Below are positions 47,890 through 59,937 of a DNA stretch of 64,000 bases, piece after piece. Position 1 is the first letter of the stretch. The number at the start of each line of letters is the position of its first letter. The DNA comes from Naganishia liquefaciens (Eukaryota; Basidiomycota; Tremellomycetes; Filobasidiales; Filobasidiaceae): positions 372,001-436,000 of the forward strand of contig BLZA01000030.1 in assembly GCA_013423385.1 (NCBI GenBank), in the 5' to 3' direction. Below the pieces are notes generated by a model. The model saw only the letters and a program-made list of their open reading frames with translations. It was not told the DNA's origin and searched no databases. A program made the translations under genes and the position numbers.

Positions 47890-50208
47890 CTTGGTTGTAC
47901 GGCCAATCTCACATTCAATATATACCAAAAATATACAAGCCAAATTCAGCTTACAACCGCCTTCCATCTTGGCTCATCTGCCTATCGCGTACGGAAGTCT
48001 AGTGTTAGACCCAAGTCAGAATACGCAACGTGTTGGTGTGATACTTATGAGCCATCGCATCAATGACCATTTGTCACTGTATTGTTGTAGAGCCAGTCAT
48101 TCAAGAATGTCCGGGTTTCCGAGCGCGACTGACTTGTAATCGATTTTAAGGCGAGATTCTATGCAACGTGAAACTTCGTCGGCCACCATACAGTAATGTA
48201 ATCCTTGATTCCAATTACTTGCGGTGCATGTGGAAAGCTGAGTCACTCTTCCAAGGGCATTGAGCGGTTGTGATGTTGAAGGAGGTCGTGATCCGGAGAG
48301 GCTGGCACTGGCGATGGTGCACAAATGAATGACGACTGGACGATGTTGAGCTCTGGCTCGCTGCCTCGCTAACCTGCCTGGCAGGAAACTCAGTCACAGA
48401 TCATAGGGAATACAGTCTTGGAAATATCCTTGGCAAGGAGGGAAGAATAGAGAAGAGCTCACGGTCGTTCGTGTAGCGATTCCCACCTCAAGCGTTGCCT
48501 AATGGCGTTCGAAGACTGCTTTGAATAGTAGGTGAGGGAAACATGCTGTGGATGCGAGTCGAAATGTAGCATAGTAATCCGAAACGCTAGACATAGAATC
48601 ATTCGACGTTGCAAAGAGAGAATCGGTTGGACTGCTGCGGTTGCGCGAACCCAAGTGTCCATTGGAAGCAATCAGTGAATGCTTATCGCAAACTGTCCTT
48701 TTGAATTCCTTCATCATACACTTTCGAGGCCAGGCGATTGGCGGAATACACTCGCCGACCCTGAAACAAGCTACGAATACCAATAACGCACAGCCTCATC
48801 GCACCTCGAAACTTCAGAATTTAAGGCTACAGTTCGTCCATCTTAGTTCTTACCGCTCAGTCTCAAGATGCGATCAGGACATCAAATATTGCAGAAATGA
48901 TTCACCGACCGGTATGCCCTGGCGGCAGAGGCCTTTGGCAACCAGATAAGAAAAATGAAATGTAAGGACGAGTAATGAGTCGGTGGAAACGACAACCCTG
49001 GACCTGGGTCAAAAAGTTCCGGTCTGGCATGTATATGCATGTAGGTCAGTCGCGTAGTCAAAGTACACCAAGAATTGATTTCTGCAGCGTCCTTGCAAGC
49101 AGCAAGCTGTCTTCAGCTTGATGCCAACCACGACGATGGTGTTCTAGTTGTTCCGCGAACGTTCGCTCAGATGGCAACATGGTACCCGGTACAACGCTTC
49201 CGACTCCGGTTATCGCACACCCGCACCGTGCCTCTGCGTTTCATCCGACACGCGGTGCCGATTGAGCTGTTCCCTGATCCTGTCCGCGGCTCATACAACT
49301 CTGTAAAAATGACGATGTCTTTGTCCGTCAAATTTCGCTCTCTCGAAGATAACGCTCACAACCACATCAACAACAATGATGAAGGGCAGGCAGTTCTATT
49401 GCAGTCTTTTGGCAACAGGCCGCTCGCATAACAAGTCTCTTTCCTTCTAATGTTTGCCAGCCAGAAAATGAGTTTGCCGAAGCGGGATGAGAAGGTGAGC
49501 ACGCAGAATGAGTTACGAGTCTCCGAATCAGAGAAGAGGCTACAGTAAGAAGATCTTTTTATATTGCGAACTCATTGGAACGTTCATTTGAATCCCTCGC
49601 GAACTAGCGAAGTCCTCCGGAATTTCCTGGGACCACCTGAGCGGATGACCAATGTCGCCAAGCAGAAGTTACTAATCTCGCTCTCCGCGACTGATGGCAA
49701 GTGGGCGACTGTTTTCTGAGAATAACCTATCAGAAACGGTGCTTTTACTTGACTGACAGAACAGCATGACAATTGATGGCGGTCGAAGACGAGGTTAACA
49801 GATCCTGTCACTAGTGGCTTGCCTTGAAAGGGCAATGTTTGCATCAGCTTCATCACACCGAGAACCCTCGGAAGATGGATGCAGTCGAGAAGCACTGGCA
49901 GCACCATCGTTCCCGATAGATCTGCAACACTCAACGGACATTTGCTGAGTCAAAGGCTCGCCAGGGCCCTGCTACATATGGGAGCCTGAGCGGAAGACTG
50001 ATGAATATCTTGTTTGAGACTGATGCCTGGTGCCCTAACATCCCCACAAAAGCCTGGGCAGCCTGACCGCTCTAGTTGCGCTAAGAATTCAGACAGCTAA
50101 ACGTGCATCGCACGAGACCAGACAACCGCGCATACCAGCCCTGACGATAGACTTACGAATAACCCAAGTACACAGCTAGCCAGCCCCCACAATAAACATT
50201 ACAACCCA
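47890..50208. other. Gene-poor region upstream of the PER1 3' end
   Basis: About 2.3 kb. Frames at 49075-49431 (+) and 49584-49934 (-) exceed 110 codons but show no recognisable domain, splice pattern or repeat. I see no supported gene. Confidence 0.4.
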
Positions 50209-51444
50209 TCATCGATGATGTTCCACATACTGCCGGGACCCGCCCAGCGTATTGGACGCCTTGGCATCGTTCGTCACCTTTTCCGCCACCCTGCCGACGC
50301 CCGAGGGATCGTACGTCAACCTCGCTGCCTCCAACATGGCCGCATCCTTGATCATAAATTCATACCACCCCCTCGCGATCCCGATCGTCGCGGCATGCCA
50401 TAGACTATGGGCGTCCAGTATACGGGCGAATGGCGGAAAGTCAAAGAGTTCGAACGACATGGCGGCGGTTGTGGCGAGTACGAGGACGGCCGACATTTTC
50501 GAGTACCGCGGTTTGGGCGAGATCTGGAGGGGATCCAGAGGCGGATAAGGTGTCGGGAGCATGGAGAGCGGGTAGGGCAATTTGATGCTGAATCGCAAGG
50601 AGAATATCGACCACAGCGCAAGGTGGATTGCTCCGAGCGAGGTATTGAAGATGATGTTCCAGCCGTAATTGAACCGAGGCGTGCTAAGTAGATACCAGAT
50701 ATGCGAAAAATAGAGCACGATAAAAGTGATTGAGAGAAGGTAGCGCGCGGGCGGTGTCGAAGGCCGTGCCGGTGGGTATGGAAACAGGTTGAACAGGCGA
50801 AGCAGCGTGTAATGCAGCGTGAAGCAGATTGTCAAGGTGGCGGAAAAGTAGTCCATCTTTTCCGTGAATGGCGTGTCTAGGGTCCTTGTCAGTGGCGATA
50901 ACTCGGAAATCGTGTACCACTTGCCTCTTGTATGAAATACGGCCGACCAGAACCACGTGTTCATTTGCACCACGGCAAGAGCCAGCATCCACCACTTGAC
51001 GCCCATGGAAGCATTCACTCGACGCTTGACTTTTCTCCATCCGTTCCAGTGTACCCAGAGGTTGCCAAGAGAGAACAAGACGCTCGCAGGTTCTTGCATT
51101 CCCCATAGCCGCCAAAAGGGCCACTTGCCGTAATACTGATGATGGACACGCTCTTCCGGATTAGAATGCTGGAGCAGTGCCGTTGTGACTTGATGGGTGC
51201 ATTGGTAGGAGCAGTCGTCATGGCATGTCCAGCGGGTGAGGCGCAACATGGGCGAGAGGCTAGGGGAGGGGAACGATGGATCGCACTGAGCCGACACGCA
51301 GTTTTGAACGCATTTCTTGAAGACGGGATGGCGGTCGCCGGACGAGGCGCTGACGAACGGGGCGAGGCATAGAGCCGCCGCGGCGGCAAGAGTGGTGACC
51401 AGTACCAGCCCTGGACGGCGTCCCCTGGATGACGGCCACAACAT
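50209..51444 (-). CDS. PER1: GPI-anchor lipid remodelling protein Per1 (PGAP3)
   Basis: Per1/PGAP3 is an ER/Golgi membrane hydrolase of the CREST family that removes an acyl chain from the GPI anchor. The start ATG at 51442-51444 opens a signal peptide (LVLVTTLAAAAALCLAPFVS), then a Cys-rich lumenal part (CVQNCVSAQCD, CHDDCSYQC). YYGKWPFWRLWGMQEPASVL, FHTRDTPFTEKMDYFSAT and DAHSLWHAATIGIARGWYEF carry the conserved His/Asp residues, with about seven hydrophobic segments. Odd: the only intron (50877-50924, 48 nt) starts with GC instead of GT and is a multiple of three, so retaining it would insert 16 codons without a stop. Removing it restores the conserved HTRDTPF. A 385-bp divergent promoter is shared with the IDH gene. 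Confidence 0.92.
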   Translation of the reverse strand: MLWPSSRGRRPGLVLVTTLAAAAALCLAPFVSASSGDRHPVFKKCVQNCVSAQCDPSFPSPSLSPMLRLTRWTCHDDCSYQCTHQVTTALLQHSNPEERVHHQYYGKWPFWRLWGMQEPASVLFSLGNLWVHWNGWRKVKRRVNASMGVKWWMLALAVVQMNTWFWSAVFHTRGKWYTISELSPLTRTLDTPFTEKMDYFSATLTICFTLHYTLLRLFNLFPYPPARPSTPPARYLLSITFIVLYFSHIWYLLSTPRFNYGWNIIFNTSLGAIHLALWSIFSLRFSIKLPYPLSMLPTPYPPLDPLQISPKPRYSKMSAVLVLATTAAMSFELFDFPPFARILDAHSLWHAATIGIARGWYEFMIKDAAMLEAARLTYDPSGVGRVAEKVTNDAKASNTLGGSRQYVEHHR

Positions 51445-51829
51445 GACGCGCACGACTGCGCGACGACGACGACGACAAGAGCATGGATAGCGCCAGTCTG
51501 TCAGTGTCGAAATGTTGGTTCATGTTCGACGACGGGATGACGAATGAAAGGCGGATCCGCGTTTCCCCTCTGCTTGCTTACCTAATCCAGCCCGCGCGCC
51601 CGCCTCTCTCCCTCGCCGATCAAGTCCGACGTCTGCTGCAGATTGGCTGTGACGTATCAGCGCGGTGCCTCCCGCCGAGCTTGAGCCCAACGCCTGAAAC
51701 CTCGCGCGCGCCTGGTCCTGGCTTGGGCTTGGATGGCCTGGGTTCATATCCAACGCTCGTTTCAAGGTCAAGACGTGCGCACTCGACACTCGTCTTTCGC
51801 CCTTGTCCCATCTCTCCTTGACATCCAAA
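51445..51829. promoter_or_regulatory. Shared divergent promoter of PER1 and IDH
   Basis: 385 bp between two divergent start codons, with no gene. The promoter role is inferred from position; no TATA box is clear. Confidence 0.5.
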
Positions 51830-53480
51830 ATGCTTGCCAAGCCGTCCCCTTCCACCATCGCCAACGCCTTGCGTAGCTTCCAGGTACGTCGCGCTACTCG
51901 CAGCAATGTGTCCAAGCGATCGTGCTAAACCTGGTGAACACATGTCTGTCAGGCCGCCAGCGTTCGATCCTACGCATCTGCCTACCAGTCGGCGCCTCCT
52001 TCCTCGGCATACGCATCCAAACCGGACGCTCAGGGAAACTTCACCGTCTCGCTCATCCCAGGTATGCCGTATTAATGCTTGCGTGTTGTCCATGTATGCT
52101 GACTGGCGCGTTGCGTGCGCAGGTGACGGTATCGGTCCGGAAATCAGTCAGAGTGTAAAGGACATCTACTCGGCTGCCAAGGTGAGCATTTTTGGCAGAA
52201 AGACAGGACACTGGATGCATATGGGCACGGGTTGCATGCCCAAGCGGTTCTGGAGTCAAGATCTCGTCGGAGATGCCCTACAGTACGACCTGAAATGATG
52301 CACCCATGCTAACTGAACCTTATTTAACAGGTACCCATCAAGTGGGAGGAAGTCGATGTCACCCCAATCCTCAAGAACGGCAAGACCGCCATTCCCGACG
52401 CAGCTATCGCATCAATCAAAAAGAACACTGTCGCATTGAAGGGTCCCTTGGCTACTCCCAGTATGCATATCCGTACGAGATCCCTGTAAAGGCAGCGCTG
52501 ACATCCACGCAGTCGGAAAGGGTCACGTCTCGCTCAACTTGACTCTGCGAAGGACATTCTCTCTGTTCGCCAACGTTCGACCTTGTGTCTCGATCCAGGG
52601 CTACAAGACTGCCTACGACAACGTCAACACGGTTTTGATCCGTGAAAACACCGAGGGTGAATACAGTGGTATCGAACACGAGGTGCGCGAGACAATCAGA
52701 AGAGTGCGAGGCGGTACAAGTGCTGACTTGGCTTATTTGAATTGCAGATAGTTGACGGTGTCGTTCAGTCCATCAAGTTGATCACCTACGAGGCCTCTGA
52801 GCGAGTTGCCCGATACGCGTTCCACTACGCTTCCGAACACGGCCGAAACAAGGTCACCGCCGTTCACAAGGCCAACATCATGAAGATGTCCGACGGCATG
52901 TTCCTGCAGGCGTGCCGAGAGGTCGCCAAGGACTACCCCAACATCACTTACGACGAGGACCTCTTGGATCGAGCATGTTTGCGAATCGTTCAGGACCCGG
53001 CACCTTACGCCGACCGTGTCATGGTCATGCCCAACTTGTACGGTGACATCTTGTCGGACATGTGCGCCGGTTTGATCGGTGGTTTGGGTTTGACTCCTTC
53101 GGGTAACATCGGCAAGGTAAGCTTTCGCTGTCGCCCGGCGCAGGAATTCTCGCTTACCGTGCCTGCCGCACAGGACGCTTCCATCTTCGAAGCCGTTCAC
53201 GGTTCCGCTCCCGATATCGCCGGAAAGGGTCTCGCCAACCCGTCCGCCCTGCTTCTCTCCAGTTTGATGATGTTGAGGTGAGTCTCACCCAGCCGTCCAG
53301 GGAGAACGACCGCTGACTCCTTCTCTTCCCACTAAAAGGCACATGAACTTGTTCGACAAGGCCGAACAGATCGAAAAGGCTATCCTGGGCACGATTGCCG
53401 AGGGCAAGCACATCACCGGTGACTTGGGTGGAAAGGCTTCCACACAAGAATTCACTGATCGAATCATTAGCAAGTTGTAA
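51830..53480 (+). CDS. IDH2: NAD-dependent isocitrate dehydrogenase, catalytic (IDH2/IDH3A-type) subunit, mitochondrial
   Basis: Oxidises isocitrate to 2-oxoglutarate in the mitochondrial TCA cycle, as a heteromer with a regulatory subunit. The start ATG at 51830 gives a targeting sequence, [18 protein letters not shown]. Spliced exons show [87 protein letters not shown] and [20 protein letters not shown]. The loop [18 protein letters not shown] and the metal-binding Asp pair in YGDILSD mark the catalytic subunit; the regulatory one lacks these. There are about six introns, the largest about 138 nt. It ends with TAA at 53478-53480. The gene looks complete. Confidence 0.93.
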
Positions 53481-53997
53481 ATCACTTACGGGGCATTATA
53501 GGATAATGCCAAGCCGGGTCTTCCATAGTCTCAGGCTGTTCATCGTTTCTCTTGAGCGGGCATCAATTCAACAGGGTTCATGTCAAAGACCGGGACCGCT
53601 CATCAACGTGGCAGGGGCATGCGAATGCGGTGCAAGGTTTCGATGTATCAGGACACTGAAATGAATGAACATGTAGCACTGAGCCCATGCCACTTGAAGT
53701 GCAGACCCACAAGCCTCAATCAGTGATCTGGACGTCAAGACCGCGCAAAACTTTGGATAGGGGTGAAGCGTTCGCGCATCGCTACCCCGTTATTCGGCCA
53801 GTGGCCATTGGTGAGACAAGAAAGATTTAGCCGACTCTGAAAGTCGAAAAGTATAGCAAAGAGGATCGTTGCCCTTGTCAAAAGCCTCTCTCCCCATTAT
53901 TATGACAGCAGCGTGTTACGCAAACATATAGCATCCTGTAGCAAAAAGAATCCCTCCGAGTTCTTGGATCCATGATTGGGGATCCAGAAAAAAACGA
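53481..53997. other. Intergenic region, IDH 3' flank
   Basis: About 500 bases. It ends in a run of seven A at 53988-53994, which reads as a T7 terminator for the minus-strand tRNA. No gene seen. Confidence 0.4.
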
Positions 53998-54091
53998 TGC
54001 CTGTACCCAGAATCGAACTGGGGTTGGCGGGTCATTCTCGAAGTGAAACTCGGATATGAATCCACAGTGATAACCGCTACACTATACGGGC
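53998..54091 (-). tRNA. Intron-bearing tRNA, best read as tRNA-Met(CAU)
   Basis: A perfect Pol III A box (TAGTGTAGCGG), a B box (AGTTCGATTC), T-stem CCCAG/CTGGG and a T7 terminator just downstream (minus strand) support a real gene. The best fold gives acceptor GCCCGTA/TACAGGC with one C-A mismatch, anticodon loop TTCATAA with CAT (54056-54058), and a 22-nt intron (54033-54054) after position 37; the anticodon stem has an A-C mismatch at 31-39. The two mismatches leave isotype and function uncertain. Confidence 0.65.
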
Positions 54092-55377
54092 TTCGATGCT
54101 GTCTTTGAGACTTTGTAAAATATGATAACTGATTCTTTTTGAACCTTTCCTTACAACCTCTTCCGCCCTACAGCGCTCTGCTTTTGCCTGGACGATTCGT
54201 CGCGGTTTTTGGTAATATTGTTGGACTCAGCCAGTACTCAGCAAGGACAGGGCATAGAACTGAAGTGTCTACAAGTCGGTATACATGCCCATAACTTCCG
54301 CTCCAGGGATACTTTTCGCGTTGAGGGGTATCTAAGCGTGCAATCTGCTGCAACATCTCCAAATGCCTGTCCTTTCGTGGACGGTTTCATCATGTCTGAG
54401 ACGGAAGGGAACCGATATCAACGACTCCCGATAGCCCTCCGCTTTCGTTCCTTCTTCATACGAGTTTGCGAAATATGGATATGTACTCGGATTTCGGCTT
54501 GTTGTGCTCGGGTGTCGGGCTGTACTATGCGTGCGCTGTCTGTTCACGATTAGCTCGGGGCGGAAGAGCAAAGCAGATATCTGGCGAGGATTGGATGCGT
54601 TTAGAATGAGCATTCTGAGATATTTTTTTGGCGATCGCTGTTATCTGGGGGATATGGCCCGAAATCGAACGAGATCTTGACAACTACCCAACCCTCTGGA
54701 TTGGCGTAGGTTATATCGCAGGAACCCAAACTCCGTAGTTATATGTTTGCCTTTCATCGCTACAGTCCGAAGCGAGCAATGCTTGCGAGAACAATTGCAT
54801 CCATTCGAAAAACTTCTTTCGCTGAAGCCAGACAAAGCTCTGCGCCCTGTCATCTGCGTTTGTTTCCCTTGGTCAATCCAGATCGGTCGGTTTTGCGTGA
54901 TGGGCAGACTGGCAGCCAATGTCTCAGAGCCATTTCACTAGCGATCGAGCACTCTTCGATTTGAGGCACACTGGCAACACTGTAGCTTAAATGCGAAAGG
55001 TCTCCATCAGCGCTTACACGCGCTTTTTTTTTCCTCGCTCGAGGGATTATGCCAGAGACCTCGTCCGACTCTGCCCTACGGCCTCTCCGCCCAGCGAGTT
55101 CCGGCCTGACGGCGAGGACGCGGTTTCGGACGGCGACTCGGCGGTGTTTCTGACTTGATTCGTCGACTCGCGCACATCAGCCTTCGTAAGCCCAGCACGG
55201 AAACGGTCGGATCTCTTTATTTCTTTAAGACACCCACCACAACGTGAGTTTGATTCAGCAATACGCTCGAGCGAAACGACGGTCCCGATATCGACCTCCG
55301 CCGATCGAAGAGGAAATTTGGAAGAACATCACAGGACGGATAGCTTATACTTGGTTATTTTGGTTGCATAGTTCAAG
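54092..55377. other. Intergenic region and RPL35 promoter
   Basis: About 1.3 kb with no supported gene. A T-run and pyrimidine-rich stretch near 55024-55040 and the 300 bases before 55378 probably belong to the RPL35 promoter and 5' UTR. Confidence 0.4.
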
Positions 55378-56172
55378 ATGTCCGGCAAGATCAGAGCCTT
55401 CGAGCTGCAAAGCAAGTGCGTACAGAGCGAAGGAAAGGACGGAAGGGAGGAAAGGCTGACGGGAATTAACAGGAACAAGACCGACCTGCTCAAGCAGCTC
55501 CACGAGCTCAAGACTGAGCTCGCTTCGCTGCGAGTCCAGAAGATCGCTGGAGGTTCGGCCGCCAAGTTGACCAAGATGTGAGGATCAGTTCGGAGATGCG
55601 AGGTTGGCTTTGGCTTTGGCGTTGGGGACGCATTTCGGACGCAGAGGGTTAAGGGTTGATTGCAAGGACGCGCGGCTGGACGAAGGTTGCAGCGCGAACG
55701 GGCAGGACGTTGGAATGTGGGGAAGTCGAAACTGAACGGGTCGAGAAGAAGCCAATGAAGCCAAAGCCAAAGCCAGACTCACGTAAGTCAGGGAACATTG
55801 CTGACCCATGTGATTCCTCAGCAACACCACCCGAAAGTCCATCGCTCGAGTCTTGACCGTCATCAACCAAAAGCAGAGGCAGAATGTCCGGGAGATGCTC
55901 AAGACCAAGAACTCCAAGTGTACGTTTCTCGAGCAACTGGACACGACTTCGGGCTGACCAGATTGGCTTTCCATAGTCTTGCCCCTTGACTTGCGATACA
56001 AGAAGACCCGAGCTATCCGACGTGCTTTGACCAAGAACGAGCAATCCTTGATCACCGAGAAGCAGCACAAGAGGGACATCCACTTCCCCCTCAGGAGTGA
56101 GTAGCATCGCATGCGTCTCGTTCGACCAGTACTGATAGGTCTATTGCCTCAGAGTACGCCCTCAAGGCTTAA
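55378..56172 (+). CDS. RPL35: 60S ribosomal protein L35 (uL29)
   Basis: A large-subunit protein at the polypeptide exit tunnel. The start ATG at 55378 gives [13 protein letters not shown], spliced to [20 protein letters not shown], then [63 protein letters not shown] and a last exon ending KYALKA with TAA at 56170-56172. Length (about 123 residues) and sequence match uL29 throughout. Intron 2 (55578-55821, 244 nt) is long for this genome and contains a 16-bp perfect inverted repeat (55605-55620 with 55760-55775), followed by a second GTAAGT at 55783-55788. That could be a splicing-control structure. The YMR1 gene converges from the right. Confidence 0.96.
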
Positions 56173-56494
56173 GCATCCTATGGCCTGCCGAGGTTGAGCG
56201 TTGGATAGAACGGGCGATGGAACTGTGGATTACGACTCCCTCGAGGATAGTTGTAAACATCGGTGGTTTCCACACTTTGATCGTTTGATCTATTCAGTGC
56301 AGCATCTTGCCGACGACGACTCAATCGTCTCGCAGCATCTTTGGCTTTTCTCCAGTGTTCTTCAGGGAAGGACCTGCCTTTTGGCACCCGTGCCTGTTGT
56401 CTTCAGGGAAACGATCTGCGTTCTAATATGCATCTATACAACGGCTTGTTCTGCACACAACAGCATTGCCACACACTTACACCCATTGCCACAC
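56173..56494. other. Convergent 3' flanks of RPL35 and YMR1
   Basis: About 320 bases between convergent genes; no feature seen. Confidence 0.4.
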
Positions 56495-59400
56495 CTACAA
56501 TGCACCCAGAGGATCCCAGCTACCGCTCAATTTGGTTTCGTCAACGCGAGCTTCCGAAAGTTGTGTTGCTATTGTTGGAGCCAAGGTTTTCTGTTCCGCT
56601 GCCTTAGGTGTTGAGCGTTGCGAAGGCACATCCACCCAAGTCTCATGAAGGGACTTGTCGCCAGTTCGGCCATCCGTGATGCTCGGCAAACTGACGTCGT
56701 TGATGTCATCAGTGGAAGAAGAAGCCGCTGACCGCTTGATCGCTGGTACGGCCGTTTCCACTTTTGCGGGGCTTGGGATGTCAGCCGAAGCCCACGGATT
56801 GTCATGGCTCGGTATGCCAGTGTTTCCGTTCCCAGCACGATCGCTGGATGTCCAAGCAGAACTCCACGGTGCCGGCACTGTCGCAGAAGTGACAGCGTCC
56901 CGGGCCGAGCCCGACTGTCGGGATGGCGTGTGATTTCCCCGGCTCCACATTTCCCCCGAATTGGCACCGCTATCTTCGCTTGCCGACCCAATGCTGTTGA
57001 AGGCATCCGACGAAAAGGTCTTGATCTCCCGAGCGGCCCCCTGCAATTCTCTCGCCGCCCCTTGCAGTGCGCTGAAAGCACCAGTGGATATCTGAGACCA
57101 GTTCCATGAAGAGCCGCCCGAAGAGATGCCCTTGCTTCTTCTCTCTGACCAACCATTTCCCGCTGTATTGGCCGTGACCGATTGCGTCTGCGGACTGCGG
57201 ACACTTTGCGGTGTGTCGGGAAGAATGGACGAGCCGTAGTTGTCCCATGTGCCCCCCCGACTAGGAGGCTTCCTGGCACTGGAGAGGGCTTCCGTTGCCG
57301 TGTCAGGTTGGCTAGTGACTGTGTGCGCTACGCTGTTGACGACCCGTGCCGCATCTGCCTCCACAATGGGGTCTGCTTTAGCCGATGCGAACGGACCGAC
57401 TACCTCAACACCTTGTGCCTGCTGCTCAAGAGTGGCACGGGATCCGTTCATCTCCTCGTCCGAGCATTTGAACAGTTCCGACCAGTACTTGACGTCCTTT
57501 GGATTAGGCAACAATACGGCCGAGTCGCCGTATTCCCTTTTGCCGTTGACAGGCTCATCCAGCGAGGGATCGTACTCCGGATCTTTGAATTTTTCGAGCT
57601 CACTAGCCTGATCAACAAATTCCCAAATAGAAGTCGTCCGTTCGCAAATTGGAGCCTTAGCATTCGGTCCGAGCAGGGCGCCTTCTTCTTCCATACCGCC
57701 CTTGACGCGCCTTTGCCTTTCCGTATTGGTCAAGAATGTACCGAATTGGCAAGAGTAGAGATGGTAGTGCATCGTCTCCAAAAACGCGGCGTTGTATTCA
57801 AATCGCTTTGGGTATTGCCGCTGAACTTGACGTATACAGTCCAGGAACTGGTGAAATACCGGCGAGATCTCCTTGATATGCGATGAAGCGGTGAATTGTT
57901 TCTGGAAAGCGCCCAAGAACGCCTGTGCTGCTCTTTCGGCTCCGCTGGGTCCGCCAGACTCTTCGTCATCATCCTGCCCGGTATTGCTCGTACTGGTAAA
58001 TAGCTTCTCGGAAGACAGATGTCCGCATCTATCCAAGAATTTGTGACCAAACGAAAGCCAATCCTTTTCGACGAGCACTTTAAAGCCTTCTATCGTTCGG
58101 TAATAAGGGTCAAGGCAGACTTGTGCGAGCGCTGATAGCTGAGTTGTCCTGTCCCACCCGTCCGAACAGTGAATGAGCACATGTGACGAGTTGATGTGGG
58201 TGTTTTTGACGATGATCAGCGTGCCGTCCATCAAGGCTGAGATATGCTTTAGCCAATTTGACCGACGCAAAGCGTAGCGGTCGATCGAGCCAGAAGGGGA
58301 ATTTTCCGCATCCCTGATGGCTTCAACAAGCCGATTCAGAGAATCGCGCATGACGTGGATGTTGTCGATGCCCAGGTACGCTTTCTTTGCGCCCTTGTAA
58401 TTTTCCATATTTTCCGTTCCCGCTCCTTTTGCCACATTTGCCATTGCATTAGTCGTAGGCCGCGCATCGACGATCAAATTCGTTGTTGTAGCACCATATA
58501 CGTTAGAAGACGGCTGCGGAACGGCAGGAACCGCCGATGCGGAGTGCGCGGTCGGTGGAAAATTGGCTTGGCTCGAGCCGTAACCGTACTCGATGGAGTT
58601 GGCGCCGTACCCGGTGTCCGGCGAGATGTGTGACTGGAAGATGGAATCCACGAGTCTCTCATCCTGAGCTGATCTGGAGTTCTTCAGCCCTACAAGTGGT
58701 TGACTACACCGAGTGATGGAAGCCTAAAGTGCGCCGTCGTCAGCAACCGCTCAACCGATCTTTTTCTGTAAACTTGCATGATGGGCCCAGTGGAGATACG
58801 ACAATGCCGGAATTCGTGCTTTACTTCTGTATTTTGCGGCATACGTCAAGACGGAATCCGAGATTCTGGAGGGAACCACAAGCTTCGCTGGATATGTTGG
58901 CGAATACTGCGGTTGGATATGTAAGCGAGAACTGGGGGAGTCGCAGCTCGTCTTACAGAATAGTCCTTGTTGATGTCGGTGAATCGCCAAGCTTTTGTAC
59001 GGGTGCCGAGACCCATTCTAGCATACTCTTCACGTGGATTGTAAACGCTCCAGCCATTGCCCTTTGTTAGTGCGGTTTCCGCTGAACTCGACTGCTGAAA
59101 CGATACGGGCGGTTTATAGTAGAAAGCGTACAGTTGTTCGATGGATGCTAGAGGTTGGAGAAAAATCAGACATATCCACTGTGATGCTGGGTCAACTCAC
59201 TAGCTACCGTGAGCTCTTTCACGGAGCAAAATACGTTTTCAGCATCCTTGTCTCGCTTGAAACCGAATACCAGATTGTCGAAAACTCGGGTTCGGATTTG
59301 CAAAGGGGATGTCCCTTGTATCGTCTGGGGTAGACGATGAGCCAGATTGATGAGTGGATAAGGAGTCTGAGGAGGAACATGAGCCCGAAGTCCAGGTACA

Positions 59401-59617
59401 GAGCGCGAGATTGCTAACCCAAACTTCATCGATATCGGCCCCAGTAAAGATGAGGTGATGGGCGGTCAAGTGTAGAGTTCCTTCATACCGCTTTCCCAAT
59501 CTATCGAGCGTCACATTGTCAACCTAAGAAGACAGCATTAGCGGTGTGTCCAGCGTCTGAATGAACGCGTACTTTTGACACGCGTATCGCGTCCATGCGA
59601 AGGGCCGTTTCGGTCAT
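56495..59617 (-). CDS. YMR1: Myotubularin-related phosphoinositide 3-phosphatase (Ymr1)
   Basis: Myotubularins remove the 3-phosphate of PI3P and PI(3,5)P2 on endosomal and vacuolar membranes. The start ATG is at 59615-59617. Early exons form a PH-GRAM domain: RVSK joined to VDNVTLDRLGKRYEGTLHLT, then AHHLIFTGADIDEVWV, PLQIRTRVFDNLVFGFKRDK. The phosphatase domain follows: YPAKLVVPSRISDSVLTYAA and RSKARIPALSYLHW, GAKKAYLGIDNIHVMRDSLN, and the active site HCSDGWDRTTQL (CX5R). The last exon (58651-56495) continues past the domain into a Ser/Thr-rich tail of about 300 residues ending WDPLGAL, longer than in yeast Ymr1. It is divergent from the small membrane-protein gene 320 bp away. Confidence 0.92.
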
Positions 59618-59937
59618 GGCGGGGCGGAGCTTGAGACGTCTGCGTTTCTTGCGGCGTCTCAGACCGCAGAGCATTCACTGCTCCAGCCGTTTGTGCTCGA
59701 TCTGTTCTGCGGCATCTAGTAAAGGTCGGTGAGCGATATCGTCTCCATGAATCATCGTCCTCCATCATCTGCTTCCGCTTAGGCCCCCGATCGCCTGTGT
59801 TTCGTCATGCAAGAGCGGGGAACGCAGCGATGAAAGGTCGTATCTGGGGCATATGTATCATACTCGTCTCTTGCTTCATCGTCGCATTGAGCAGAGTCTA
59901 GAATCCGATCACGGGGCAACAATTTCGGGGATCCGTA
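59618..59937. promoter_or_regulatory. Shared divergent promoter of YMR1 and the membrane-protein gene
   Basis: 320 bp between divergent start codons; no clear TATA box. Role inferred from position. Confidence 0.5.

Noticed and set aside
49075-49934. Two frames above 110 codons on opposite strands
   Set aside because: No domain, no splice signals and low-complexity-free random composition; not enough to call genes.
50209-51444. PER1 as an intronless gene (the frame is open throughout)
   Set aside because: The unspliced frame inserts 16 residues into the conserved HTRDTPF; a GC-AG intron restores it.
54630-54760. tRNA-like GTTCGATT on the minus strand
   Set aside because: The flanking bases do not pair and no A box is in range.
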